From: Sabethes cyaneus
Taxonomy: Eukaryota > Arthropoda > Insecta > Diptera > Culicidae
Assembly (NCBI RefSeq): GCF_943734655.1
Contig: NC_071355.1
Coordinates: 207,067,603-207,131,602 of the forward strand
Length of the DNA stretch: 64,000 nucleotides
Direction of reading: 5' to 3'
The notes under the pieces are model-generated. The model was not told the origin of the DNA. It worked only from the letters and a program-made list of their open reading frames with translations, and ran no database searches. Positions 20,406 to 32,394 of this stretch are shown in pieces (within the stretch, counting starts at the first letter, position 1; every line of letters starts with the position of its first letter). Both the position numbers and the translations under genes were made by a program.

Positions 20406-21945
20406 TTACTTACTTACTTATGTGTCTATGTCCGTCGGTCCGGCAGAACAAAGGGATGAAGTCAGAGATCTCCGCTGCTGACGGCTACCAGCCATGGCTT
20501 CTTTGCAAACCTCGTTCGCTCCTTTCCTCAAGGTGTGTCCGATCCACTTCCACCTACGTTCACAAATGTGAACGTCTGTGGCTATCACCCGTTGATGACA
20601 CCGACGATGGAGTTCCCTATTGGATATCCAGTTATCAGGCCACCAGGCACGAATGATGTATCGCAGGCACCGGTTAATGAATACCTGCAGTTTTTGCGTT
20701 GCCTACGCTGAGACACACCACGTTTCGCAGGCATACAGCAGTACGGATTTCTCGTTTGAATTAAAGATTTGGGTTTTCGTACGTAGAGTGATCTAGTTTG
20801 AGCGCCAAATGTTTCACAGACCTGCAAAGGCACCCCTGGCCTACCTGATCCGTGTCGCTATATCAGTCTTGGTACCACCATCTGGCGTTGTTTGGCTACC
20901 AAGATATTGAAAGCCGTCTACCTGCTCAACTTGTTGTCCCGCTACTGTGAAGTTGGTGGAATTGTCAGTGTTCACTACCATAGACTTAGTTTTCGCTACA
21001 TTGATTGTGAGACCTGCTGCTTGGGAGCTTTCGGAGAGGTCGTCTAACTTGCTCTGCATATCGTTTCGGCGTTGTGCGAGCAAGACAATGTCGTTGGCTA
21101 GGTCGAGGTCATTTAGCTGCTCCATCGTTAGAGGATTCCAAGGCAATCCTCGATTTGGTCTACTGTGAATTGCTCCAACTAATATCTCATCCATAACGAT
21201 GAGAAACAGAAGCGATGATAAAATGCAGCCCTGTCTCACGCCAGCAGGCAGTAACCCTTATGGGGTCGGACTAATACTGAGCCTCGATGAGATGGACTAG
21301 CTTATCTGGAACTCTTCTACGCCTAAGTGCGCCCCAGATGTTTTCGTGATGGAGTCGGTCGAACGCCTTTTCGAAGTCAACGAACACCAGCAGAAGAGAG
21401 TCCTGGAATTCGTTGATCTGCTCCAATATATTGCGGAGCGTTGTGATATGGTCTACACATGATCGGTCAGCACGGAATCCAGCTTGCTGCCGCTGGAGAG
21501 TAGCGTCGTTCTTCTCCTGGATCCGGTTGAGAATTATCTTACAGAGTACTTTGAGAGTAATACAGAGCAACGTGATGCCCCGCCAGTTACCGCATTCAGT
21601 TAAAACCGGAAAAGTTGCGGTTTCCCATATATTGCTGAAAAGCTGATGCATCATCTGGGCTGACAAAGATAGGTCAGCTTTGAGCATTTCGGCTGAAATA
21701 CGATCTATCCCTGGCGCTCTATTGGATTTCATACTCTTGATGGCTGCTACAATTTCATCCAACGATGGCGCCTCCGAGTTCACGCGATTGATTCGACGAA
21801 CTGTAGGCGTTATACGCTGCTGGTTTTGTGGCAACTCCGAGGCTCGAGATTCAAGTTTTTCGACAAAAGCCCTTTTCAGCTCAGGATTCTCCAATCGGCG
21901 GTCGTCGTAGCGGCACCCAACTTTCTCCTCCCGTCGTTGGAGACG
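20406..21945 (-). mobile_element. 5'-truncated RTE-like LINE with 14-bp target duplication
   Basis: Perfect copies of TTGCAACGCAGAAC flank it (20392-20405 and 21946-21959). The 3' end, read on the minus strand, is a (TAAG)n run (20406-20419). Minus-strand frames encode APGIDRISAEML, NWRGITLL, QAGFRADRSCVDH and FVDFEKAFDRL (21271-21951), then MRQGCILSSLLFLIVMDEIL and DLANDIVLLAQ (20841-21239), then the C-terminal region (20585-20833). The metal-binding ADD is AND here: the first Asp has become Asn. A small gap breaks the frame near 21240-21270. Related fragments lie at 61402-61790 and 63735-63890. Clade placement as RTE rests on the RT motifs and simple-repeat tail. Confidence 0.88.
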
Positions 21946-21959
21946 TTGCAACGCAGAAC

Positions 21960-22010
21960 ACTCGGGTTCAAATCCAGCAGCGGTAGGTATTAGAGTTTTT
22001 TTTATATGGT
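21960..22010 (+). repeat. SINE-like fragment with B box, split by the LINE insertion
   Basis: CTCGGGTTCAAATCC at 21961-21975 is a good pol III B box. Joined to sequence left of the LINE (up to 20405) it gives a tRNA-like stretch, so the LINE may have landed in a tRNA-derived SINE. The A-box side is uncertain because a hairpin element abuts it. Confidence 0.45.
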
Positions 22011-22099
22011 CTATCTTAATCGCATGAACCGACTTTACAGAAGTTAGGAGGAGGCGTATAAGTAGACAATAGAAAAGTATAAAAATAGAACTTGAAGTA

Positions 22100-24275
22100 C
22101 TATTTTATTTTATTTTTTATTTTCTATTTTATTTTTTTTTTAGCTTACGCTCACGTCGTAAGCCCGCCTGGAGCAACACTGAGCTTTCCCGCCTTAATCG
22201 TTTGCGAAAATCTGCTCTTCGTGCATATAATAGAAACAAAAATACTTCCAACCGTCTACGCTTTACAACAGCCAGTCGAAAATATAAAACCCTAAACAAG
22301 AGACTACCGAATCTATGTACAACAAACAGAGCGCAATCTTCGGCTTAATCCGAAAAGTTTTTGGAAGTTTGTGAACTCAAAGCGTAAGGAGGATGGTTTA
22401 CCTTCTAGTGTGTATCTTGAAAACGACGAAGCTTCTACCGTAAACCGTAAATGTGATCTGTTCGCTAAATATTTTTCGGGAGTATTCAGTAATGAGTGCG
22501 CTTCACCTGAAAGTATAGCATCAGCACTACGTTTTGTTCCGAGTGATGAGATTGTAGCTGAAACGTTCAACGTTACTGGTGCTGAAGTTGCTGAAGCTGT
22601 TGGCAGAATGAAACAGTGCTATTGCCCGGGACCTGATGGCGTCCCTGCTGTGCTGTTGAAGAAATGTTTTGAAGTTTTGAAATCGCCAATCGCTTTATTA
22701 TTCAACCTCTCCATGCAATGTCAGCAATTTCCTCGTATTTGGAAGTCCTCTATGTTTCCTGTGTTCAAGAAAGATGACAAACGGAATGTGGAACACTACC
22801 GAGGAATTACTTCGCTGTGCGCTTGCTCTAAAGTTTTCGAGGCAATTGTTTATAAGCATCTCTGGTTTCATGTTAAGAACTACATATCTACGTCACAGCA
22901 TGGTTTTTTCCTGGAAGATCTGTTTCAACTAACCTGCTAGAGTTCACCTCTCTATGCTTGCGCGCAATGGACCAGCGTTTTCAAGTTGATGCAGTCTACA
23001 CTGACTTGAAGGCTGCATTTGATCGCGTGGACCATGAAATTCGGCTGGCTAAGCTTGATAAACTGGGTGTGTCTGCTGGTTTAAGAGCCTGGCTCCATTC
23101 TTATCTACGAGACCGCAGGATGGCAATAAAACTTGGTGCGTCTCTATCTTGTTGGTTCCAAAACAATTCAGGAGTACCTCAGGGTAGCACGTTAGGACCA
23201 CTACTGTTTTTTCTGTTTATAAACGATATATCCCGTCTATTACCGTGCGGCAGTAGATTGCTTTATGCGGATGATGCCTAAATCTACATGATCGTTCGCA
23301 ACTCCGACGATTGTCTGAGACTTCAAGAACTGATTGACCGGTTTTCTGAATGGTGCACTTGCAACTGCATGACTATAAGCATCCCAAAATGTACCGTCAT
23401 CAGTTTCTGCCGGAAAAAACATACATTGGTATACGACTACCGCATCAATGATCAAGTCTTGCAGCGTGGTGACAGGGTTACTGATCTCGGAGTTATTTTG
23501 GATGAGCAAATAACGTTTAGACAACATTACGAGATGATCATCAGTAAAGCAACTCGACAACTGGGAATGGTACTAAGGATTGGCAAAGAATTTCAAGACC
23601 CTGGAACATTGCGCGCTTTATACTGCTCGCTGGTTCGTTCCATTTTAGAAACAAGCTGCGCTGTACGGGACCCCCACTATGACTTCTGGTCCTAACGAAT
23701 TGAAAGAGTTCAGAAACACTTCGTCAGGAAAATTTGCCATATGCTGGCTTGGATGAATCCCGAAAGTCTACCATCTTACGAAAACTTATGTAGTCTAATT
23801 GGCATTACCTCACTTGAACAACGGCCGAAAGATATCATCGCTACTACAGCACACAAGATATATGATAGCCCTGCTGTACTTTCCTCGCTCCAACTGTATT
23901 GCCCTTTGCGCCCTCAACGACAACAACAGCTTTTACGTATAGGAACACACCGTACCAACTATGGCCTGCATGAGCCAATTCGACATTTGGCAGTCGAATA
24001 CAATCGTAGTAGACTGCTTTTTGACTTTTAATACTTGACCAATTGTAATTGTATGTGTATATATGGAATCTAGTGTGATATGTAATGTAATGTGCTATTT
24101 GCTATTGTCATAAAATGTATTTAAGGTTAAGAAAAGATGCTGGGTTTTTATGCCTCTTTGAGGATGCGTGATTTAGGCGTTCTGAAGGCGGCTTTTCCCA
24201 ACCAGCATTTCATTTAGACCAATAAGTCGGTTGAAATTATTCAATAAATATCAATATCAATATCAATAAATTTTT
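22100..24275 (+). mobile_element. Jockey-type LINE, 5'-truncated, with TCAATA-type 3' tail
   Basis: It starts after a T-rich stretch and ends in repeats of atcaat (24240-24270). The 3' untranslated part runs from 24032. Only the RT-bearing ORF2 remains, and there are no endonuclease motifs. It lies between the SINE-like remnant and the right end of the 19764-24648 framework. I could not define a target duplication. Confidence 0.82.
22300..24031 (+). pseudogene. Jockey LINE reverse transcriptase (ORF2), three visible lesions
   Basis: Three frame segments give one RT: PKSFWKFVNSKRK, CPGPDGVPAVLLK, HYRGITSLCACSKVFE and STSQHGF (22371-22910); TDLKAAFDRVDH, NNSGVPQGSTLGPLLF and YADDA (22958-23281); then ITFRQHYEMIISKATRQLG and the C-terminal domain to 24031. 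Lesions are one frameshift in a T-run near 22905-22915, TAA directly after YADDA (23279-23281), and TAA at 23693-23695. The catalytic YADD itself is intact. That is few changes for a relic, so the insertion is fairly recent. Confidence 0.88.
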
Positions 24276-24648
24276 TACAAAATTTCTTTAGAAGCTGCTT
24301 AGCGCTCTATGCAGCGAACTCAAGGCAGCTCTTAAGTTCGGTTAATCACAGGTAAAGCTGCTTAGCAAGCTATAGATCCATAGACATAAAGCTTATTAAC
24401 CTTCCTTATACATCATTATCCAAACTCTTTGTCACTTTAAAGTTGCAAGTTGAACTTTCAAGTTGCGTGTTGATCTCTCAAGATGTATGTGGAACTTTCA
24501 AGCTGGATGTTGAACTTTCAGGTTGCTACGGTTTACAAATGTAGTGTCTGGTTGTTCAGAAAGAAAGTTCCGCGGAACTAAATTTGAACCAAATATAAAC
24601 TTCCAAGTTCGTTCCTTAGATGAAATTCGAACTTTTAGTTGCTTGGGT

Positions 24649-25020
24649 TACTAAATACACTGAACATATGCTTATCAGCAAGGAGGGGTGCAGTGGGGAG
24701 GTAATAACGAAAAACTAATGTTTCAAATTGCTACATTGCTAACATGTGTGGTAAACGCAGAAAATGACGTGTGGACTCTAAATAGGTGGAAACTCCGCAA
24801 TACATTACTCGCTTTATATCTGATATCATTAAATCCCTTTTAAGATTTTATTCTGAAGAAAGGATTTAATTTGTAAACGTTTTCGTATTCACCAATTCCA
24901 CCCTTTAAAATTGAATAGATTTAATAGACGTTGTTGGAAAAATCAAAGAAGTTAAAAAAAAGAGGGGTTTTCTATAAAATTTTAATAATTTGACACAGTT
25001 GCATTTTTCAACAAAGTTCC
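24649..25020. other. Unassigned AT-rich DNA
   Basis: No gene or repeat could be supported between the transposon cluster and the low-repeat island. Confidence 0.35.
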
Positions 25021-26956
25021 GGAGATGAGACTCAACATAGATAATATCGTAACAGTCGCAAACCTGTTTCTGATCATCCCTACCGGTAATCAACCCTTCC
25101 CGAGTGTCGTCTCTTTCTTGCGACGGTGGGTACGAACACCGATGCAGTGGCTGGCACGGCAATATGAATGCAGCAATAATGGTAAAAATGTTCGGTCCGC
25201 TGGGCACGAGCGGGCAGGAAGAACTGCATCGGTCGGATAGAAAGGGGGTGCGGAAGCACGGTAGCAGCACCCAGCACATCGTCCGATATCGACCGTCGTA
25301 GTCCGTCGCGGGGTAGACCGGTCTGGCTGGCGGTTGGGCAGCAAAGGACCGGGAATTTCGCTGTATCACTCACACGCAGCAACCGTCACTGCATATCTAC
25401 AGCCCGTGATGCACTTTTGCATCGATGTAGATGCGGGGTCAGTCCGACTATCAGCAGCTTTACTACCACTCTCGGACCCGGACTGGACTGGACTGGAGTG
25501 GACTACATGTCCAAAGACGGGGCGCGCGCGCCGCTGAAATCGTACCGCTGCTGCTGCTGCTGGCTGGCTGGCTGGCTGGCTGGCTGCGTTGTCGGAGACA
25601 CAGACAACTCCACCTCAGGACGATGTGTGCAGCACTGGGCAACACATATCGACGACCTGCTGCGGTGGGAGCGAAAACGATTAATTTTTTTTTTCATTTT
25701 TTGCTGCGTAAGAATGAGAGGGAAAGACTGCAAAAATTTTCAAACTTAATGCATCGCGGTGCATTTTATTGTACGTTTTTTGCAGTCACTATAGTTTCCT
25801 CTGAGCCGTCGTCGCCGTCGTAGCGCTTTGTTTCGGTGGCTCCAGAGGCTGAGTCCTGTGTGACGTTTCAGTAGTAGGTGGTTCAGTAAGCATCGTCGTC
25901 GCTCTTTGCATAGCTATAAACTGATTTTTTTTTCGTGCTTAACTTGTGAAATCATCGGCGGGCAGAGGATCAGCTTGCCTCGGTGGGGTGGCAGGTCCTG
26001 ATCTCTGATTTTTTATTTCGATCAAACTGGGAGCTACGGGACAGAACGAGAAATTGAGAGCGGAAGTGGAGAGCAAGAGTGAGATACCCCATCCTGTGGA
26101 TGCAACTCTGCTCAGAGAATGCAGCTGCTTTGGAAGTGCAGCAAGCGCACCGTGCACTGGTTTCATGGAGGCTCAAAATCGGAAGAAATTGAATGTGCAC
26201 TGCAAGTTGGACGTCGGTTCTTTTTTTTTGCGAGTCGCTTCGCTCCAACCGCGCGAGTACAAGTCGTGTGTCGGTGAAAGAGTGCAGTACGTTGCCGTGT
26301 AGTCAGTCGCCAGTCAGCCAGCAAGAAGAAGTTCCCTAGAGTGCGAAAATTGATGCCAATGTGCTATGTTCAAGAAGAAACCCTTCAGCAAAAAAATGCA
26401 TAGCTCCAGAGATACCAGAAGTCGAGTAACAGTCGTTGCGGTTTTTTTTTATTTCGTCTTGCTACTTGTGTCTCTCGAATGGTTAAATTTACCACAATGT
26501 GTCCCCTGGGTTAAAATTCCTTTGGCTCTGCACTCACACGAGCTTCGTGGAAAATCGACGGCTAGGAAATAAATCCGCGGAATGTGAATTTACAGATGCG
26601 CTGTGTGACAATTGATATCGGGTGAAATATTGAAATCGTTGGCGAAACGCAACGACTACGAAGAAATTGTCTTCAATTCCTCGCAGTGATATTGTGACTA
26701 AGTGATGCAATCCGAACGTTAAGAACCCTTGCAGTGAAGTGAAACACTGGGAAATGGAAAATCTGCCAACGAAACGTGTCTGCAGGGTTTGGTCTCAAAG
26801 CAATCTTGGTTTAGAAATCCGTGCGCACGTTGGCTTAGTTGGTATTGACTAAAATTATGTACACTCACAGCTACTACCCCCCGTTGCGTTGATCAGCTTC
26901 ATTTGACCTACAATATTTCCGCATTTTCAGCAGGATTGCCGAGCAGGACATCTAAA
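25021..26956 (+). promoter_or_regulatory. GC-richer low-repeat island: candidate promoter and 5' UTR
   Basis: Base composition changes sharply from the AT-rich transposons. The island has a CTG/CTGG microsatellite (25548-25588) and long frames on several strands that share no motif. Near 26300 the sequence gtagTCAGTcgccagtcagcc fits the arthropod initiator TCAGT, and AG-rich 5' UTR-like sequence follows. Possible starts on the + strand are 26366 (68 codons, MFKKKPFSKKMHSSRDTRSR) and 26754 (32 codons). A candidate tiny exon at 26931-26956 is bounded by tttcag and gtaagc. No downstream coding exon was recognised, so the gene cannot be named. Confidence 0.35.
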
Positions 26957-28963
26957 GTAAGCACATTTAGTCTATTACTTTGAATACGAAACGCAAATAT
27001 GGATTTTTTTTTGTTTCACCATTTTTCATTTCCGGAATAGTAAAATAATCTCATTCTCTTTGTCACAGCCTCAACGAGCCGTTGTTGGCTGGCATTCGTG
27101 CAATTATAGTAAATGTAAAGTTGAAATTGCGCATGAATCATATGAATACACACATTCGCTGTGCCACTATGCAATATTTTCCATTAGTGTGTTAGAACAC
27201 TGTACTACTTCCTCTCGGTTCTATAAGTTCCTCGCACTGTCTGCTACCCACTAGCCCTGTCTCTTTTGCCCGGCATGGATCCATACTGGTGTGCTGTGGT
27301 TGTGTCATCGCTGAAACCCTTGTATACTAAAATAGTATGTACCGAAGCGTACATTGCTGACTCTATTCTAGACTGGGTACAAACTATTTAAGGTACATTA
27401 GATCATTCGATGGCGTTTCATATATAAGTACTTTTGGCCGTACTTCGTGCTGCCGCTGCTGATGCTCTTGGCTGGTTCGGAAGGAAATTTTCGACTTTTC
27501 ACTCTCCTATGTATGGAAACTTCAACTATCCGGCAAACATTAGAGTAGGAAATACGAAGATGAAAAGTAATTTCACTTCGCTCAGTCTTAGCCACTAGTA
27601 ATGCAAGTTGTTCCATTAAGGCAAACTTACTGATTGCAAACCCGTCGATAACCAGCCAACAGCAGCCAAGGTACTGTTCGAAAGGACTCATACATCAGTT
27701 GGAAAACTACTTTTGGTTGTTGCAAATATGAAACTTTTCCGAAGAATGTCACTATCCGCAAGCTGAGCAACGATTACTTTTTCAATTCGTTGGAAATTCG
27801 AAATGGTCGTGGCAAAACTAGCAACTTTTCTGCCATCATAATTAAATTAGTTTCTGAAGAATCTATATCACATACTGATTGGTAACCATCAAACATATTT
27901 TATTTGTCCATTTCGAGCTAGCATTGCGAAAACACGACACAGCCCTCTGGCCATTTAGCTCTGGCAAACACTAGATACTGGGTCTATGAATAAAAAAAGA
28001 TAGAATATTGTCTTAACGAACAACTCTTACCGACCAGCCTTGACTTTAAAAGCAATTTAATTTGACAATTAAAATCAAAGCAGTTACGAAACTTCCACCT
28101 CCTAGCTATCACGTGGGAGGCAAATGGTAGAAAGTAAACTAAAATGTGTTGTGGGCATTTATCTGTTTTGAAACGCAAAATGAAACGATTTTACTAATTT
28201 TAATCTAATTTAATCATTTTCTGAATTTGAGCACCATTTTTCGAGCAATCCTTTCATTTACGATTTTTTTCTAAAATAGTTTAGTTACTATTCAAAAATT
28301 AAGTTTTAGTTTCACAACGCTTTAATTTTTGTATTCGCATTGTCAGCCATAAATATGACCGTTAACGATTGCACACAACACAATGGTTTCACATCACACT
28401 AAACTAGAATTCTCGCAGGAGGGAGTCTAAGGCGATTGGAACGAAGCAAATTAAATTGAATAAGGTTCCGCCGAAACTAGTGATGGGATATCGAATACTT
28501 ACCTTCGAAGTTTTAAGCTTGTTGCACTAACAAATGTTGCGAAATCACTGAAAAATCAAACTTTGCTATCAATACCTAGGTCAATAGGAAAATTAGGGAA
28601 AAAGTTGACAATTTGACACACATTAATTAAGATTTATTTCTGAATTTCATTTTTTGCCGTATTTTTATTTTCACTCGTGCTTTTACTGATGTATTTGTCA
28701 AGTATTTAGCGTAATCATGTGAGACTAAATATTTTGCAACTTAAAACTTAAAAAGTTTCAAGAACTACGCCCAAAACGTGAAAACTAAACTAAAATCTGG
28801 AAGTTTTTCATCCATAATGAATGTTAATGACAAGGTTGGGGATAGCTCGGCAAATTTTGTAATTTCTTTACAAATTTTTTTCAAGAAATCTATACAAGGT
28901 TTTCCGATGAAGATCGCGACCGCGACTATTTTGCATTTTATCCGGAATCTTCAATGAAGATTT
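26957..28963. other. Unassigned DNA downstream of the island
   Basis: If the island is a 5' UTR this would be first-intron sequence. Several 60- to 97-codon frames exist but none shows a family motif. No clear repeat was found. Confidence 0.35.
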
Positions 28964-28971
28964 GCGACAAC

Positions 28972-30248
28972 CAGAGCCGTAGCGGGACATTGTGGCGCCC
29001 CTGGCGAAAATCCATTTTGGCGCCCCCTTGTTTCCAAGACCAGTATTTCTTCCAAGTTTATCATTTTTTCGTATTCGCCCTTTATCCAATATTTTGACAT
29101 TTAACGTATATTTTGAAAAAATTTCGGATTTCGGATGGCGATGAAAAAAATACAAGAGATAAATGCTTGTTGCATTGCATCCATAAATCCTACGTTTATT
29201 AAGCCTTATATAAAAATGCTTTGACGCCCTGCCAGGTGGCTTTACGGCGGTTCACTGGAACTTTCATGGTGGCCAATCAAAACATAGACGGTCGGTATAT
29301 TTTTCAACTCTTTCGTGGCCTTGGTGGTCATCTCCTTCTCGATTTTGGTCACAAAATTAGTGGAGTAAATGCTCCGTTTGAGCTTTGATTAAACATTTTT
29401 GATTGGGACAGTTAGGGACCGTTCGGAGAGTTGGTGATCGTCGGTACAACGTTTATCTTCAGCTGGTTCATTTCCGCTAGTGATCTCTTGTCATGATGGA
29501 CCAAGGCCCGAGCCGGCCAAAAGACTTACTCGTTCTTTGCGCGATACTTATTGATGAAAAAGGCAACATCCGGTAGATACTTCGTACTGTATCTCCTTGT
29601 TCACCGTAAACTCCGAAAAAGCAACAGTCTCTTCTCGCTGATCGTCAGCCACAGAAGGATCTTCTTTGCAAAGATTTTCTTTACGTTATTGCTCATTTTC
29701 TTGGTGAGGGACATAAAGTACTCTGTCCTCTGTCAGCCGTTGCCGCTCAACGTCAAGTACTTTTCGTCACCCATTATGAACGCGACATTGTGCTTCGTCG
29801 GAAAGATGTTTTTCACCAGCACCTTAAGCCGTTTTCTGGATGATTGCATGCTACTCAGACATAACCAGCATTGACTGACGCTTTCGCAAAAAAAAATGTC
29901 CATTTTGGCCCAGTACTTCACTGTTTAACCGGTTGCTCCGACCTTCCGGCCCAAGGCGCGGAACTATGAGACCATCTTGTTCTCGATCGCCAGCTTCTGA
30001 TGCACGTTACGGTCGTGCAGCACTATCGGGTGGCCGGAACCAGATTTCCGTTCAACGCTTTCGCCTATCTCGCGGGGAATAATGTTTTGCCAGATTGGAT
30101 TTATTCAGCGGATACAAATTACTCCACCACGTCCAACTTTTTCATTACGGGGTGAAGCTGGCAGTACGAACAAAGCATCGAGCGTAATTGTTTAACTTTT
30201 TGCCATGGCCCTTTTTGCGCCCTTGGCCAACCGCACACTACGGCGCTG
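28972..30248. mobile_element. hAT-type non-autonomous element with 8-bp target duplication
   Basis: The left end is CAGAGCCGTAG (28972) and the right end is CTACGGCGCTG (ends 30248), imperfect inverted repeats starting CAG as in hAT elements. Flanks are GCGACAAC (28964-28971) and GTGACAAC (30249-30256), 7 of 8 identical. No hAT transposase is present; a mariner relic fills the inside. The last 25 bp nearly match 34302-34326, a possible sister end. Confidence 0.75.
29212..30190 (-). pseudogene. Tc1/mariner (DD37D/DD39D-like) transposase relic
   Basis: On the minus strand, broken frames include FIMGDEKYLTLSGNG (the first catalytic Asp region, normally DDE), then VFWPARALVHHDKR, where the second catalytic Asp should follow FWP, and INVVPTITNSPNGP before the third site. 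N-terminal pieces lie near 30000-30190. The second Asp is replaced in the reading I see, and many frameshifts are present. Clade assignment between maT/DD37D and DD39D is not certain. Confidence 0.7.
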
Positions 30249-30256
30249 GTGACAAC

Positions 30257-30480
30257 CACCTTCATGCACAGCATATTTTGCAAGTTTTAATAAATAGGGG
30301 AAATCCCCCTAGTGTTCATAAAAAATCTTGCAATGGGGCCTTGATTTCGGCTTCTAAGATTGTCACTGGAATTTGGAATTTTCTCAAAACTATGGAAAAG
30401 CTAATTTCTAGTGGATATATTTAAATCGAGCCGGAAATCGTTTTATTGTCATAATCTCTTGGATACCAAAACTTTCCGAA
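30257..30480. other. Short unassigned spacer
   Basis: It lies between the hAT element and the next LINE. Nothing recognised. Confidence 0.3.
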
Positions 30481-30605
30481 ACAATTATGAATAAAAAATT
30501 ATCCCTCAAGTTAAAAACAGAATTACAGAAAATTAACATGGCTTCTTCAAATGACGCTCGACTACGACAAATTTACTGGAATTCATAAACTACTCATCGA
30601 ATACA

Positions 30606-32381
30606 GTGGATAATGGAATCCATGTAGAAGCACGATATACGGACTTAGCAAGGCATTTAATCATGCGTAGAAACCCGAAAAAATTTTGGACATTTGTAAA
30701 TTCGAAAAGAAAACGCTCGTCGATTCCTACGGAAGTCTACCTTGAGAGAACTCAATCGTCCACTGAATCCAGTTCATGTGAGTTATTTGCTACATTATTT
30801 TCGTCTGCTTTCACTTGTGATCCTGGACCAAGTGGGGCAGATGATGGCGCTGCGGTAATGTGTCGACTTTGATATCTTCGAGATAACTCCTGACATGATC
30901 ATTGCTGCCGCCAAAAAATTGAAATCATCGCATTGTGCTGGACCTGATGGAATCCCTGCCGTTGTTTTTTGCCGGTGCGCCGCAGCTTTATCTGCACCCC
31001 TCTGCTGCATCTTTAATAAATCTTTCGCACAAGGAAAATTTCCGGACATTTGGAAACATTCGTTCATGTTCCCGGTATTCAAAAGTGGCGATCGCCGAAG
31101 TGTCAGGAACTACCGTGGTATTACCAGTTTAACCGCCGCGTCCAAATTACTTGAAATAATCGTGAGTGATGCTTTAATTCGTAGCACTAAACATTACATT
31201 TCCTCTAACCAGCATGGATTTGTGGCTGGCCGCTCTGTGACGACGAACCTACTTGACTTTACTTCCAATTGCATTACTGAAATAGAGCGCAAAGTGCAAG
31301 TAGACGTAATATAAACTGATTTAAAAGCTGCTTTCGATCGCATCAATCATCGCATATTGCTAGATAAAATATTACCACTAGATGTTTCGCAACAGTTTGT
31401 TACATGGTTACGCTCGTATTTGTGCGACAGAGTTTTACAAGTGAAACTTGACTCGAAGGTATCGTCCCCGTTCACGAATCAATCTGGTGTCCCACAAGGC
31501 AGTAACTTAGGACCACTTTTATTCATTCTATTCTTTAACGACGCTGCCTTTGCCCTTGAAAGAGGATGTAGACTGGTTTATGCTGATGATTTTAAAATCT
31601 ACTTGACGATTCGTTGCATTGAGGATTGTTATCGCCTTCAACTTCTCTTGGACACATTTGTAAATTGGTGCAAAGTGAATAACATGACTATCAGCGTTTC
31701 TAAATGCGAGATTATGACGTATCACCGAATCAAATCGCCAATAGTTTCGACTACAAAATTGACGACCAGATACTAAAAAGTGTTGAGCATCTGAATGACC
31801 TTGGTGTGATTCTCGATCCGAAACTAACTTTCAATCGTCACCTCACAACGATGATCTCAAAAGCGACTCGCCAGTTGGGATTTATTGCAAAAATTGGACG
31901 AGATTTTAAAGATCCGCATTGCCTTAAGGTCCTGTATTGCTCCTTAGTTCGTCCCCTTCTCGAAAATGCGTGCCTAATTTGGACTTCACATCAACTCTAT
32001 TGGAACCTTCGAATTGAATCGAATTGAAGTTTGCCTTGGCGGGACCCGGAAAATCTACATCCGTATCCGGATCGCTGTCGCTTGCTTGGTCTAGATACCT
32101 TAGAACGTCGTCGGAACATCCAACAAGCTTTGTTTGTGGCAAAACTGTTACACGGCGAGATTGACTCGCCGCAATTACTATCGCTGGTGAATTTTCGCGC
32201 GGCACAAAGGACGTTGCGACCATCCTCACTGCTGACCAACTGTTTTCACCGCACTGAATTTGGCCGCTATGAACCGATTGCATCGTGTACTAGAATGTTT
32301 AGTCGTGTTGAACATTATTTCGAATTTGGTGAACCTTTGCATAAATTTAAGCGAACGATTACAAGCTCTAGCTTATTATAG
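30606..32381 (+). pseudogene. Jockey LINE reverse transcriptase relic
   Basis: Segments encode RRNPKKFWTFVNSKRKR (30660-30715), CAGPDGIPAVVFCR and NYRGITSLTAASKLLEI (30895-31314), SSNQHGFVAGRSVTTN, then after TAA at 31312 TDLKAAFDRINH, NQSGVPQGSNLGPLLFILF and YADDFKIY near 31579, and the C-terminal domain (31704-32381). Lesions include frameshifts near 30880 and 31720, an in-frame TAA at 31312-31314 and a stop at 32028. The catalytic YADD is preserved. Confidence 0.85.
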
Positions 32382-32394
32382 CATAGTTCATTAA

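Larger units (their letters stand above)
19764..24648. mobile_element. Possible composite DNA element with CCCAAGTAAC ends, filled by LINEs
   Basis: The left end CCCAAGTAACCAAAGGTTC resembles the complement of the right end near 24648 (CCCAAGCAACTAAAAGTTC). Sub-terminal motifs such as aagttc and gaactt recur at both sides (19875-19950; 24430-24630). The centre holds the RTE-like and Jockey LINEs. The MITE at 43253-43360 has the same terminal motif. Joining these ends into one element is inference. Confidence 0.4.

Noticed and set aside
24905..25823. Overlapping frames up to 154 codons on both strands near 25.0-25.8 kb
   Set aside because: Several frames and both strands are open because of GC-rich, triplet-rich composition; none has a family motif or a splice partner.
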